DNA from: a bacterium | GTDB taxonomy: Bacteria > Sysuimicrobiota > Sysuimicrobiia > Sysuimicrobiales > Segetimicrobiaceae | Length of the DNA stretch: 23,717 nucleotides | Direction: 5' to 3' | Assembly (NCBI GenBank): GCA_035307765.1 | Contig: DATGHU010000035.1 | Location: forward strand, 1 to 23,717 | Shown here: positions 15,607-22,921 of the stretch, in pieces | Layout of the letters: the number at the start of each line of letters is the position of its first letter | Numbering within the stretch: the first letter of the stretch is position 1 | The notes under the pieces: generated by a model | Database searches by the model: none | Seen by the model: the letters and a program-made list of their open reading frames with translations, nothing else | Told to the model about the DNA's origin: nothing | Made by a program: the position numbers and the translations under genes

Positions 15607-17141
15607 TTCGTATTCACCGACGCTCCCTCCAGCATGATGAGTTCATCCCGGCGCGGCTCCCAATTGATCCGCTTGCTCACGCCGTAGTAGTCGATTTGTT
15701 TGTAGAGGTAAATGATCGGGGGGTCATCGTGAGCGATCTGCTGCAGTTTGTACAGGGTCTGCGTTCGCTGATTGGGATCGACCGCCAGGTTCAGGCTCCC
15801 GTACAGCTTCTCAAAGTCGGCGTTATTCCAAAACGTGGGGTTGTACCCGTAGTCCTTCTCCAGATAGCGGATCTCGTCCTGACCGTCAAACGAAGAGCCG
15901 AGCCCCAACAGGTACATGTCGGCGGGGTTCACATCGTCGAACATCTTTTTGGCGTACACCGGCCAGGCCAGCGGGTTCACCTTCACCTGGACGCCGACGG
16001 CCTGCAGATACGATCCCACCGCTTCGGCGATCTCCTTGTCGCGGATGTAGCGGCCGACCGGCGTGTCGAGCGTCACGCTGAGCGGTTGCCCGTCTTTCAC
16101 CAACACCCCGTTCTCCAGCTTCCATCCCGCGTCCGACAACAGCGCCCTGGCCTTGTTGGCATCGTAGGGGTACGGCTTGACCGCAGGGTTCGCGTAGGCG
16201 TTCACGACGGTCGCCATGCGCTGGCCCTTGCCGTTCAGCAGCGATCGCAAGATGGTGTCCACATCGACCGCGTAATTCATCGCCTGGCGGACGCGTAGAT
16301 CCTTGAAGACCGCGCGGTCCGTCCGCATCCCGATGAAGATATCGCGGCCGCCCTCCACCGTCTTCACGGTCGCCAGCGGGGACCCGTTGATGCGATTGAC
16401 CTGGTCGGGCGGAACGTTGACGATGATATCGGCGCCTCCGGAGAGCAGATCGGCGATCCGCGTCCCGGCCTCGGGCACCGGCCGGAAGATCACCGTCTGA
16501 AGCTTCGGCTTCGCCCCCCAGTAGTTCGGGTTGATGGTGACCGTCGCATGGTCGTCGTGCACCCACTCCTTGAACATATACGGCCCGGTCCCGATGGGGC
16601 GCAACGCCGCCTGCGCCGGGGTCACGGTGCTGTAATACTTCGGGGCCACCATGTAGAAATTCACCAGCCACTCCAGCATCAGGGGCGCCGGCTTCTTCGT
16701 CACGATGTTCACCGTATAGTCGTCCACCGCATCGACCCGATCAACCTCAAAGAACCCCTTGAGAAAGCTCGGGGCTTTGATCGCCGGATCGTAGAGGCGA
16801 TTGATGGTGTACTTGACGGCCTGAGCGTTGAACGGCTCGCTGTCGTGGAAGCGGATGCCTTTGCGCAGCTTAAACTGCCAAACGGTGGGGCTCAGAATCT
16901 TCCAGCTCTCCGCCAGGCGCGGGCTGTAGTGCATCTGGCTGTCGCGCGTGACCAGCGTCTCGAACATGGTCAGCATGATGTTGTCGCTGAACCGGGCCTG
17001 CGTAAACAGCGGGTCCATGCTTTCCGTATCCACCCCTTGATCGACAACCACTTGTGATCCAGTCTGGCCGCTCGACCGTTGGACCCCAAGGACGCCGACG
17101 GCGAGCACCATCACCAGCACAACCGCGAATCTCCGCAGCAT
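15603..17141 (-). CDS. Family 5 extracellular solute-binding protein (peptide type, first set)
   Basis: The start at 17141 is set by GGGGAGGTG five bases upstream; it gives 512 residues and a normal signal peptide (MLRRFAVVLVMVLAVGVLG, cleaved near residue 25, no lipobox). Family 5 features follow: ESMDPLF, the VWQFKLRKGIRFHDSEPFNA block, IGTGPYMFKEW, NPNYWGAKP, and LRVRQAMNYAVDVDTILRSL. It is only distantly similar to the second binding protein, so the two probably bind different ligands. It is the first structural gene after the regulator, with a 60-bp gap and no promoter that I can see in it. Confidence 0.93.
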   Translation of the reverse strand: MLRRFAVVLVMVLAVGVLGVQRSSGQTGSQVVVDQGVDTESMDPLFTQARFSDNIMLTMFETLVTRDSQMHYSPRLAESWKILSPTVWQFKLRKGIRFHDSEPFNAQAVKYTINRLYDPAIKAPSFLKGFFEVDRVDAVDDYTVNIVTKKPAPLMLEWLVNFYMVAPKYYSTVTPAQAALRPIGTGPYMFKEWVHDDHATVTINPNYWGAKPKLQTVIFRPVPEAGTRIADLLSGGADIIVNVPPDQVNRINGSPLATVKTVEGGRDIFIGMRTDRAVFKDLRVRQAMNYAVDVDTILRSLLNGKGQRMATVVNAYANPAVKPYPYDANKARALLSDAGWKLENGVLVKDGQPLSVTLDTPVGRYIRDKEIAEAVGSYLQAVGVQVKVNPLAWPVYAKKMFDDVNPADMYLLGLGSSFDGQDEIRYLEKDYGYNPTFWNNADFEKLYGSLNLAVDPNQRTQTLYKLQQIAHDDPPIIYLYKQIDYYGVSKRINWEPRRDELIMLEGASVNTK

Positions 17142-17201
17142 CGCTGCACCTCCCCGCTTACTCGACGGCCATCGATCAGCGAACATTGCGACCTGCAAGG
17201 G

Positions 17202-17906
17202 TCACGGCGGATACCCCGTAGGGGCGCCGACGACATCCGAGGATTCCAGCAACCGCGCTTCGATGCGTTCGCCGTTCTCCTCCAGATAGGCGAGCAGTTG
17301 ATCCCACCGGGCATGCTCCAACAGGTGCACGATTCTCGTGTGATGCGCCACGACGGCGGGGAGCGAAGGATAGACACGGCTCGCGTAATCCCTGACCAGG
17401 AGGTAGCTTTGAAACTTCAAACCCTGCCAGAAGCGTTGCAGGCGGCGATGGGCCGTATGCTGGAAGAGTGTATCGGTGAATTGCAGATCAGCGCGAGCGA
17501 CGCCAAGGATATCACCCTGCTCCGCTGCCGTCCGCATCGCCCGCAGGGCATCTCGAAGAGCTGCCAGTAACGCTTCGGACATTCGGCGGGTCACCAGCCG
17601 AAACGCCAATCGTTCGGTGATCACCATCAGGCTGTAGATTTCGTAGGCGTCCTGCGGCGTGAGTGCCGTCACGCGGGCTCCTCGGTGGGGAGTGAGGACC
17701 AGGAGACCCAGTTCGGCGAGTTCATGAAACGCTTCCCTGATCGGACCGCGGCTCACATCGAGGTCCCGGGCGATGTTTGCCTCAATCACCCGGTCGCCGG
17801 GGGCGAATTGCCCGTCGAGGACGGCCTGGACCAAGGACTCGCGGACTCCATCAGCGAGCGAGTGCCGCGACAATTTAAGGGCAGGGGAAGGACGGCTTCC
17901 ATCCAT
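17202..17906 (-). CDS. GntR-family regulator with FCD effector domain
   Basis: A 234-residue FadR-subfamily repressor. The N-terminal winged helix (about 15-80) has LADGVRESLVQAVLDGQFAP and the recognition region ANIARDLDVSRGPIREAFHE. The rest is an all-helical FCD domain. In the usual D-x3-H...H...H metal set, the first His position is Thr (DLQFT) and the last seems to be Glu, so the metal site may be lost. The frame reaches 17993, but that part covers the promoter and operator, so I take ATG 17906, which has only a weak ribosome site. It heads the operon and most likely represses itself and the downstream importer and hydrolase genes until a ligand binds. Confidence 0.88.
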   Translation of the reverse strand: MDGSRPSPALKLSRHSLADGVRESLVQAVLDGQFAPGDRVIEANIARDLDVSRGPIREAFHELAELGLLVLTPHRGARVTALTPQDAYEIYSLMVITERLAFRLVTRRMSEALLAALRDALRAMRTAAEQGDILGVARADLQFTDTLFQHTAHRRLQRFWQGLKFQSYLLVRDYASRVYPSLPAVVAHHTRIVHLLEHARWDQLLAYLEENGERIEARLLESSDVVGAPTGYPP

Positions 17907-17961
17907 GGAAACCACCACCGCTCGGCCAAAATCTTGCAGCACGGCTCGAGGCCTCAACCCT

Positions 17962-17990
17962 ATCGCATCACAGAATCGTATGATTGTCAA
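17962..17990 (-). promoter_or_regulatory. Promoter of the GntR-led operon
   Basis: On the minus strand TTGACA (17985-17990) is a perfect -35. Seventeen bases later lies TGCGAT (17962-17967), a poor -10. The start site would fall about 45 bases before the regulator ATG. Confidence 0.5.
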
Positions 17991-17994
17991 CAAT
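17983..17994. promoter_or_regulatory. Palindromic operator candidate for the GntR-type regulator
   Basis: The plus strand reads ATTGT-CA-ACAAT, two perfect 5-bp arms with a 2-bp centre, overlapping the -35. Known FadR/FCD-type operators often have the form TTGT-NN-ACAA, so this fits autorepression. Binding is inferred. Confidence 0.6.
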
Positions 17995-18230
17995 TAACAA
18001 TCTACCGATGACGGCGGGACAAACCGGTGCACCATCTATGCGGCAGCCTTGGTCGATCGCACGGACGTCGCAGCGATCGTGTCTACCCTACCCTAGGCAG
18101 CGCAGCCCAATGCCACCTGATCGCCCACGTGAGGCGCACGGTCATGCGGCCTCCGGCTGGGGGATCGATGATGAGCGGACCATGCGCAAGTGGGGGAGCA
18201 CGGAGGCCCGCGTCCACCCGGAATCGCGCT
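17995..18230. other. Intergenic stretch between MaoC and GntR genes
   Basis: No gene is supported here. An inverted repeat GATCGC (18055-18060) / GCGATC (18073-18078) with a 12-bp spacer is present and could be a second operator or a weak hairpin. An open frame on the plus strand through this region lacks a ribosome site and has shadow-like composition. Confidence 0.4.
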
Positions 18231-18710
18231 TCAGGCCGGCCCAACGGGCCGCCTCGGCACAAGCAGGACGGACACCATGACCTGGACGGCCTCTCCCTTC
18301 TGGTTATAGGTGGTGTGGCGGGTCTTGAGGACGCCGCGATCGGGCCGGGAAGTGGAAGGCCGCGTTTCAAGCACCTCGCTTTCCACGCGAAGGAGATCGT
18401 CGGGACGGACGGGCTTGAGCCACCGCAGTTCGTCCACCCCCACCCCCAGGATGCCGCCAGCGGGTTTGAATTCGCTGTCGACGATGAGCCGCATCGTCAT
18501 CGCCGCCGTGTGCCAGCCGCTGGCGGCCAAACCCCGAAACACCGTGGTCTTTGCGGTTTCCGCATTGAGGTGAAACGGCTGCGGGTCGAACATTCGGGCG
18601 AATGTCATGATCGCCTCTGCGGTCACGGCATAGGTCCCGGAACCGAACTGCTGCCCGACCTGAAAATCCTCGAGATAGCCGTCACCGAGCCGATGCTCAC
18701 TCCCGGTCAT
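18231..18710 (-). CDS. MaoC-family (hot-dog fold) enoyl-CoA hydratase-like protein
   Basis: A 159-residue single hot-dog protein. FDPQPFH supplies the Asp42/His47 pair that corresponds to the catalytic D-x4-H of R-specific enoyl-CoA hydratases, followed by GLAASGWHTAAMTMRLI, a typical hydratase helix. The second half has GVDELRWLKPVRPGD-like strands (here VRPDD). It should add water to a trans-2-enoyl-CoA or act as a related acyl-CoA dehydratase in the cytoplasm; chain length and pathway are unknown. It lies 324 bp upstream of the GntR gene on the same strand with a promoter between, so it is probably a separate unit. Confidence 0.87.
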   Translation of the reverse strand: MTGSEHRLGDGYLEDFQVGQQFGSGTYAVTAEAIMTFARMFDPQPFHLNAETAKTTVFRGLAASGWHTAAMTMRLIVDSEFKPAGGILGVGVDELRWLKPVRPDDLLRVESEVLETRPSTSRPDRGVLKTRHTTYNQKGEAVQVMVSVLLVPRRPVGPA

Positions 18711-18810
18711 CGGGCGAATCCTCGTTCAGGCCCCAGTGGCGGCGCGATGTTCGCACGGCCATTGGCTCCCGGCCCGAATCGTTTCCGTGCCACTCGAACG
18801 CCCCCTCCCG

Positions 18811-18836
18811 CGCCCAGTGCTGCGTGTTGCTGGGCG
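18811..18836. other. Hairpin downstream of the ligase gene
   Basis: CGCCCAG (18811-18817) and CTGGGCG (18830-18836) form a 7-bp stem with a 12-nt loop, 40 bp after the ligase stop. There is no T run on either strand; it may mark the end of the ligase transcript. Confidence 0.35.
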
Positions 18837-18875
18837 GTCAGATGTCTCTCCCCTCTCCTGTGCCGGCGGAGGCGG

Positions 18876-19922
18876 TCAGAACAACCCACGATCGCCCAGG
18901 GCCGAGCGTCGGATTTGGCCCGGCTTCTTTTCGGGCCTGATCCCCTTCAGCGCGGCGTGACGCAACCCATCCTTCCGCCGCTGCCGGTATTCGACGTCGA
19001 CCACAAGGCTCGGCCGCACCCAGTGCGGCGGGAGGTCCGTGCGGAGTTCTCCGAAATGATCGCGCAACACCGGAGGGGGAGCGAAGGGACAGGTCTTTCG
19101 GTGGGTCCCCTGGAGGTCGTGCAGGATGGCCAGGCGCATCTCGTGCGACAGGCCCGTCCCCACCATCCCGGCGTACGCGAGCTTCCCTCGGCGGTCGTAT
19201 TGTCCGACGATCAGCGTGCTGAGGCGGGCGGGGCCGCTGGCCAGGTACCCCCCGACCACAAATTCCTCGCGGCGCCGGATCGGGACCTTGAGCCAGTCGG
19301 GGCTGCGGTAGCCGGGCCGGTAGACGCTCCCCTTCCGCTTCATCACGACGCCTTCCAACCCCATCGAGGCGCAGGCCTTCATCAGCCTGGCGCCCTGCGC
19401 GGCGGGGAACCCTTCGGTGAGCCTCACGGCGTCGGACTGACCGACCCGCAGCAACTCCGCCAGAATCCTCCCTCGCTCCTCGAATGGACGGTTGTGCAAT
19501 GCGTGCCCGTTCACGTACAGGCAATCAAACACCATGTAGCACAGGTGACCGAGGGCGCTCCCCTCCCGCGCCCGGAGCCGCCGCTGGAGCGCCTCGAAGT
19601 CCGGCCGGCCCGTGTCCGTGATGGCGATGACCTCTCCGTCCAGCAGGACCGAGGTCGGGAAACCGCGCAGCGCATCGGCGACCGGTGCGAAGAGGGTCGT
19701 CAGGGAGTGCCCGTTGCGCGAGAGGAGCCGGACCGAGCCATCCTTGACGGCCGCGAGGACCCGGAACCCGTCCCACTTCGGCTCGTAGGACCACTCCGGA
19801 GACGAGAATACGGCGGGGACCGTCTGGAGGAGCATCGGCGCCGGTCGACGCGGGAAGGGTGCATCTCCGCGCTGGTCCAAGCCCAGGCGGGCGAGCGTAC
19901 GCGTGACGAGGTGAGCCCACAT
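18876..19922 (-). CDS. ATP-dependent DNA ligase, LigD ligase-domain type
   Basis: A 348-residue ligase. The adenylation lysine is K49 in EPKWDGFR (motif I). Motif III is seen at VFDCLYVNG, motif IV at EGVVMKRKGSVYRPG and motif V at DWLKVP. The OB-fold part follows (EEFVVGGYL...), with a closing LRHAALKGIRPEK region like motif VI. This equals the ligase domain of LigD alone; polymerase and phosphoesterase domains are absent and no Ku gene is in the window. It seals nicks and, if Ku exists elsewhere, could act in end joining. ATG 19922 has only a weak ribosome site; Met30 just before the conserved LLQTVPAVFSSPEW is an alternative start. It is divergent from the cupin gene, 153 bp away. Confidence 0.9.
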   Translation of the reverse strand: MWAHLVTRTLARLGLDQRGDAPFPRRPAPMLLQTVPAVFSSPEWSYEPKWDGFRVLAAVKDGSVRLLSRNGHSLTTLFAPVADALRGFPTSVLLDGEVIAITDTGRPDFEALQRRLRAREGSALGHLCYMVFDCLYVNGHALHNRPFEERGRILAELLRVGQSDAVRLTEGFPAAQGARLMKACASMGLEGVVMKRKGSVYRPGYRSPDWLKVPIRRREEFVVGGYLASGPARLSTLIVGQYDRRGKLAYAGMVGTGLSHEMRLAILHDLQGTHRKTCPFAPPPVLRDHFGELRTDLPPHWVRPSLVVDVEYRQRRKDGLRHAALKGIRPEKKPGQIRRSALGDRGLF

Positions 19923-20075
19923 GAGGATCCGCTGGTATTGTATCGGAAACGCAGGTCCGCGCGGGGCCGGAACCGGAGGAGGGTCGCCCCGGAAGGTGGC
20001 GCGCGGGGGGAGGGGGAAACGATCCAGCGCAGAACGGCAGCGCGCCGTGACGAACCCTCAGAAAGGAGCGGCGAC

Positions 20076-20741
20076 ATGGCGACGACGAAGGAGCCCGACC
20101 TCGAGGAATTTTTCGTTGAGAGTGCTGACCTTCGCGCGTTTATCCGAGAAGTCGGGGAGGTCATCCACCGTTCCGGATCACCCGCTGAGGCGCTCGCAAA
20201 GATTCGGGGCCCGTTCGCCCGTCTGCTGGCCGACCGCGAGTGGCTCCCGCTGCAATATCGGCGCCCCGCGGAGCGGAGCGGAATGGGCGGGGGAATCGGG
20301 ACATGGCTGATCTACCGCTCGGCTGACCGCGCCCTCTCCCTCTCCAGCCTGGTGGTCGTTCCGGGGGCGGTGACGCCGGTCCACGATCACCTGGCGTGGG
20401 GACTGGTCGGGCTGTACGAAGGGGAACAGGAAGAGCGGGTGTACCGGCAGCTCCGGAGCGCCGGCGCGGAGCACTGCGAGCTGGAACTCGCAAAGATCAA
20501 CCAATTGCGCGTGGGGGACTTCTACGAACTGTTGCCCCCGGAAAACGACATCCACAGCGTGAAGACCACATCGGAGGTCACCTCGGTCTCGCTGCACCTC
20601 CTGGGGAGGGATATCGGCTGCGTGTGGCGCCATTCGTACGATCCCGACCAGCGCACGATGAGCGCCTTCCGCTCCGGGTATACGAATGCCCCGTGTCAGG
20701 AGGAGGCGGCGCGCCAAGCCGGAACCCCGAAACGCGATTGA
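20076..20741 (+). CDS. Cysteine-dioxygenase-like cupin (COG5553 type)
   Basis: The ATG at 20076 follows AAAGGAG; the long open frame upstream is a shadow of the ligase. The 221-residue protein has an N-terminal helical part (about 8-55) and a cupin barrel. The metal ligands are H103 and H105 in TPVHDHLAWG and H160 in NDIHSV, the spacing expected for the three-histidine iron site of thiol dioxygenases. The second half ends RHSYDPDQ. Members of this group are predicted iron oxygenases acting on cysteine or other small thiols; the substrate is not known for this one. It is transcribed alone. Confidence 0.85.
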   Translation: MATTKEPDLEEFFVESADLRAFIREVGEVIHRSGSPAEALAKIRGPFARLLADREWLPLQYRRPAERSGMGGGIGTWLIYRSADRALSLSSLVVVPGAVTPVHDHLAWGLVGLYEGEQEERVYRQLRSAGAEHCELELAKINQLRVGDFYELLPPENDIHSVKTTSEVTSVSLHLLGRDIGCVWRHSYDPDQRTMSAFRSGYTNAPCQEEAARQAGTPKRD

Positions 20742-21070
20742 AGGCCCCCTTCAACCGCTCAACGCCCGGCGTCGCGGGGAATCGACTGGATGGCGGTGTG
20801 ATCATTCGCTGAAGGAAGCCACCCACCGCGTTCGCGCATCACACCGACCGCGCCCAAATTGTGAAGACGCTCCCCTCCAAGTCTCGGTTCGCCTTCACAA
20901 GACATTCACCACTTCTTCGAGAGACCGTCAACGCCCTTTCAAAACTCTCCGGTACTCTATAAACACACGAGTGTTCACGACCCCCCGTCGCGGCTGTAGG
21001 GGGGAAGGAGCCGCTCCAAGGAGGGGACGGCTCCATCGAGACGGCATCGGGGAAACGAGGGAGGCGCAAG
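20742..21070 (+). promoter_or_regulatory. Intergenic leader upstream of the secreted Tyr/Gly-rich protein gene
   Basis: No gene is supported in these 329 bases. An A/T-rich patch with TATAAA at about 20957-20962 stands out in GC-rich DNA and may be a -10 for the following gene; the matching -35 is poor. Purine-rich repeats (GGGGGAAGGAG, AAGGAGGGGA) follow near 21000-21030, giving a structured leader. Confidence 0.35.
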
Positions 21071-21721
21071 ATGAGAAAATTCGTGGCAGTAACGCTCGGC
21101 ATGCTCATGACGACCCTGACGCTGTCCGGCATCGGCCGGGCGCAGGGCGTCACCACAGTCCAGGGAACGATACAGGCGGTGGATTGCCAGACCAACGCCC
21201 TGGTGTTGAATGCCCCCGACGGGACGCACGTGTTTCCCTCGGGTCCCTATACCACGGCGTTCGTGAACTCCACGCCGGTGAACTTCTGCGCGCTCCAGCA
21301 GTACGCCGGCAGCAGCGCGACCGTCTCGATCATCCCCAACGGGAGCCAGTGGCTGGCGGAGCGAGTCGATGTCTACGTCGCGGCCGCTCCTGCTCCGGCC
21401 TACCCCGCCCCCACCGCGTACGCCGGTCCGTCGTTGGCGGGCATCGTCTTGGGGACCATTGTCGTCGCCGGGCTCGTCTACCTGCTGGTCCGCGGGCACG
21501 ACGGCCGGGTCTACCGCTATCCCTACCGGGGCGGATACCGTCAGGGCGATCGGTTCTACGGCGATCCCGGTAATGGCTACTATCGGAACGATCGATCGCC
21601 ATCCTATCAACCCTATGGTGGACCGCGCGGGGGTCCCGCATACCGGTATGGCCCGTCCCAGCGCTGCGAAAACATCTACCAGCGGTGGTGCAATCGGGAT
21701 GCTGGAAACAGCAACCGCTAA
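21071..21721 (+). CDS. Exported, membrane-anchored Tyr/Gly/Arg-rich protein of unknown function
   Basis: The start has a GGGAGG ribosome site. The 216-residue protein begins with a Sec signal peptide (1-24, cut near RA-Q). A beta-rich domain (25-105) follows, with cysteines at 39 and 73 that could form a disulfide, then an Ala/Pro linker (104-120) and one membrane segment (121-140). A basic tail (141-216) of YPYRGGYRQGDRFYG type carries two more cysteines (199, 207). After signal cleavage the N-terminal domain would face outside and the Arg-rich tail would sit in the cytoplasm under the positive-inside rule. I recognise no family; the tail composition suits binding to polyanions or self-association (inference). 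Confidence 0.7.
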   Translation: MRKFVAVTLGMLMTTLTLSGIGRAQGVTTVQGTIQAVDCQTNALVLNAPDGTHVFPSGPYTTAFVNSTPVNFCALQQYAGSSATVSIIPNGSQWLAERVDVYVAAAPAPAYPAPTAYAGPSLAGIVLGTIVVAGLVYLLVRGHDGRVYRYPYRGGYRQGDRFYGDPGNGYYRNDRSPSYQPYGGPRGGPAYRYGPSQRCENIYQRWCNRDAGNSNR

Positions 21722-21760
21722 AACCGAACCGACATCGCGGGTGACGGGCGTGTGGTGATG

Positions 21761-21791
21761 GGGAGGAGCGGGCTTCGCGCCCGCTCCTCCC
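21761..21791. terminator. Strong bidirectional hairpin between convergent genes
   Basis: GGGAGGAGCGGGC (21761-21773) and GCCCGCTCCTCCC (21779-21791) form a perfect 13-bp stem with a 5-nt loop, 40 bp after the plus-strand stop. No T run follows, but the stem's strength and position between converging genes suggest a terminator working in both directions. Confidence 0.6.
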
Positions 21792-21818
21792 GCGCATGAT
21801 CCGGTAACCACCCGAAGG

Positions 21819-21848
21819 GGCGACCCCCCGGTGCCGGCGGGGGTCGCC
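21819..21848. terminator. Second hairpin between convergent genes
   Basis: GGCGACCCCC (21819-21828) and GGGGGTCGCC (21839-21848) form a perfect 10-bp stem, 9 bp past the end of the minus-strand membrane protein gene. It likely terminates that gene. No T run. Confidence 0.5.
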
Positions 21849-21857
21849 GCGGATGAG

Positions 21858-22268
21858 TCAGGCGATGGCGGCGAACAGCCTGGCGGCGACCATGACCCCG
21901 ATCACCCACGTCACTACCGCGCAGATCACCCCGGCCGCGTAAAGCCCGAGTCGGGAGCGAGCGCACCCCGTCAGCGCGCACACGACGAGGCCGGAGGACA
22001 CGATCGGCAGGCCGAGGGTCAACGCGTAGAGAAGCATCGCGCGCGGCGCCGTGTATCCGTATCCATAGGTAGCGGCGAGGGCGTTCCCCGCCGCTGCGCT
22101 GGCGGCGGCCGCGCCGAAGACCAGGATCAGGCCGACGCTGAGCCCGGTGATCCGCCACAGGCGGATGGGGCCCCCGGTCCGGGTTGCCCACAGGGCGAGG
22201 GCGGGAAAGAGGGCGATACTCGCCACTTGCAAAATGAGATGGATCAACGTCACACCCGCGGGCATCAT
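21858..22268 (-). CDS. Four-helix integral membrane protein, unknown function
   Basis: A 136-residue hydrophobic protein with four likely membrane segments: about 6-27, 40-62, 77-98 and 108-132. Short basic loops (WRI, CARSRLG) set the topology. No catalytic motif or family is recognised. The start, ATG-ATG at 22263-22268, has no clear ribosome site and could lie at a nearby codon. It is convergent with the secreted-protein gene and is preceded by a long stretch without genes. Confidence 0.65.
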   Translation of the reverse strand: MMPAGVTLIHLILQVASIALFPALALWATRTGGPIRLWRITGLSVGLILVFGAAAASAAAGNALAATYGYGYTAPRAMLLYALTLGLPIVSSGLVVCALTGCARSRLGLYAAGVICAVVTWVIGVMVAARLFAAIA

Positions 22269-22586
22269 CGCCGCGGCGAGTCAAGAGACGTGGGATGCCA
22301 CCCGATACTGTCGATGATCCACCCCCCTCTTCCCGACCCCAATGACGGGGGAGATGGCCACCAAGAACGACATCTGGGTTTGGGCCGGTGTGTCGTTGGA
22401 TCACCGCAACCAGGCGGCAGGGATGGGAATGACCCATCAGCGCCGCGACCCTCGGACGACTCCACAGTCGCCCCCGCTGATCCTCTCTCGGCACGACGAG
22501 GCAGGTGCGCAGAGTTAGGCACGGTTGACGTCACGGCCCTGCCGCCACGACGCATTTACCCGGCTCGTACCCGAACATAAACATCA

Positions 22587-22610
22587 GCGACGCGGGGCAA
22601 GCCGCGTCGC
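22587..22610. other. Perfect 9-bp hairpin in the intergenic region
   Basis: GCGACGCGG (22587-22595) and CCGCGTCGC (22602-22610) pair around a 6-nt loop (GGCAAG). It lies in an otherwise empty region 31 bp before the extended -10 element. No T run on either strand. Confidence 0.5.
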
Positions 22611-22640
22611 GGAAACACAGGCACACTGCCCGGGCTTGAG

Positions 22641-22649
22641 TGATATACT
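22641..22649 (+). promoter_or_regulatory. Extended -10 promoter element without an adjacent gene
   Basis: TGATATACT matches the extended -10 form TGnTATAAT with one mismatch. No plus-strand gene begins for more than 600 bp. A short RNA ending at the T run 22700-22704 would contain GCGAC (22653-22657) pairing with GTCGC (22688-22692). Confidence 0.3.
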
Positions 22650-22801
22650 CCCGCGACGACGCGCCCCCGGTTCCGGGAATATCCGCGGTCGCTGTTCACT
22701 TTTTGAAGGGGTCCTACCGAAGCGCTCCGGGGATGCTGGAGGCCATCTGGGCATGCAATCGCCGTTGCCGCCTGGTTTCGCCCACCAAGTGCAGGGCAGC
22801 C

Positions 22802-22921
22802 CTAAGGGGCAAATGAACGAGTGATCGCCTGCGCGGCGTCGTTCAGGTAGTGCACCACGGGTGCGCCAAGCCGGGTATAGAACACCGCAACTACAATGAC
22901 CACGAAGATCAGGAACCTCAT
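22802..22921 (-). CDS. 39-residue single-pass membrane peptide
   Basis: The ATG at 22919-22921 follows a purine tract GGGAAGG and overlaps the stop of an upstream frame as ATGA. The product starts MRFLIFVVIVVAVFYTRLG, one strong membrane helix (about 3-15), followed by a short polar tail (VVHYLNDAAQAITRSF) that could lie as an amphipathic helix. The hydrophobic block is unlikely by chance in such GC-rich DNA. It might be a regulatory micropeptide or a small subunit; no family is recognised. Confidence 0.55.
   Translation of the reverse strand: MRFLIFVVIVVAVFYTRLGAPVVHYLNDAAQAITRSFAP

Larger units (their letters stand above)
22269..22801. other. Long stretch without a supported gene
   Basis: All open frames here look like non-coding translation (Arg/Pro/Gly-rich, no ribosome sites). 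What can be seen is a 9-bp hairpin and an extended -10 element, listed separately. Confidence 0.5.

Noticed and set aside
7401-17141. Possible recent duplication of the importer genes
   Set aside because: Both DppB, both DppC and both binding proteins share family motifs but differ at many positions by eye, so they are old paralogues, not a tandem duplication.
18027-20075. Very long plus-strand frame running into the cupin gene
   Set aside because: It is the antisense shadow of the MaoC and ligase genes, which have clear motifs; the cupin's own ribosome site and ATG at 20076 mark the real start.
20742-21573. Frames overlapping the 5' part of the secreted-protein gene
   Set aside because: Arg/Gly-rich shadow translations; the frame at 21071 has both a ribosome site and a signal peptide.
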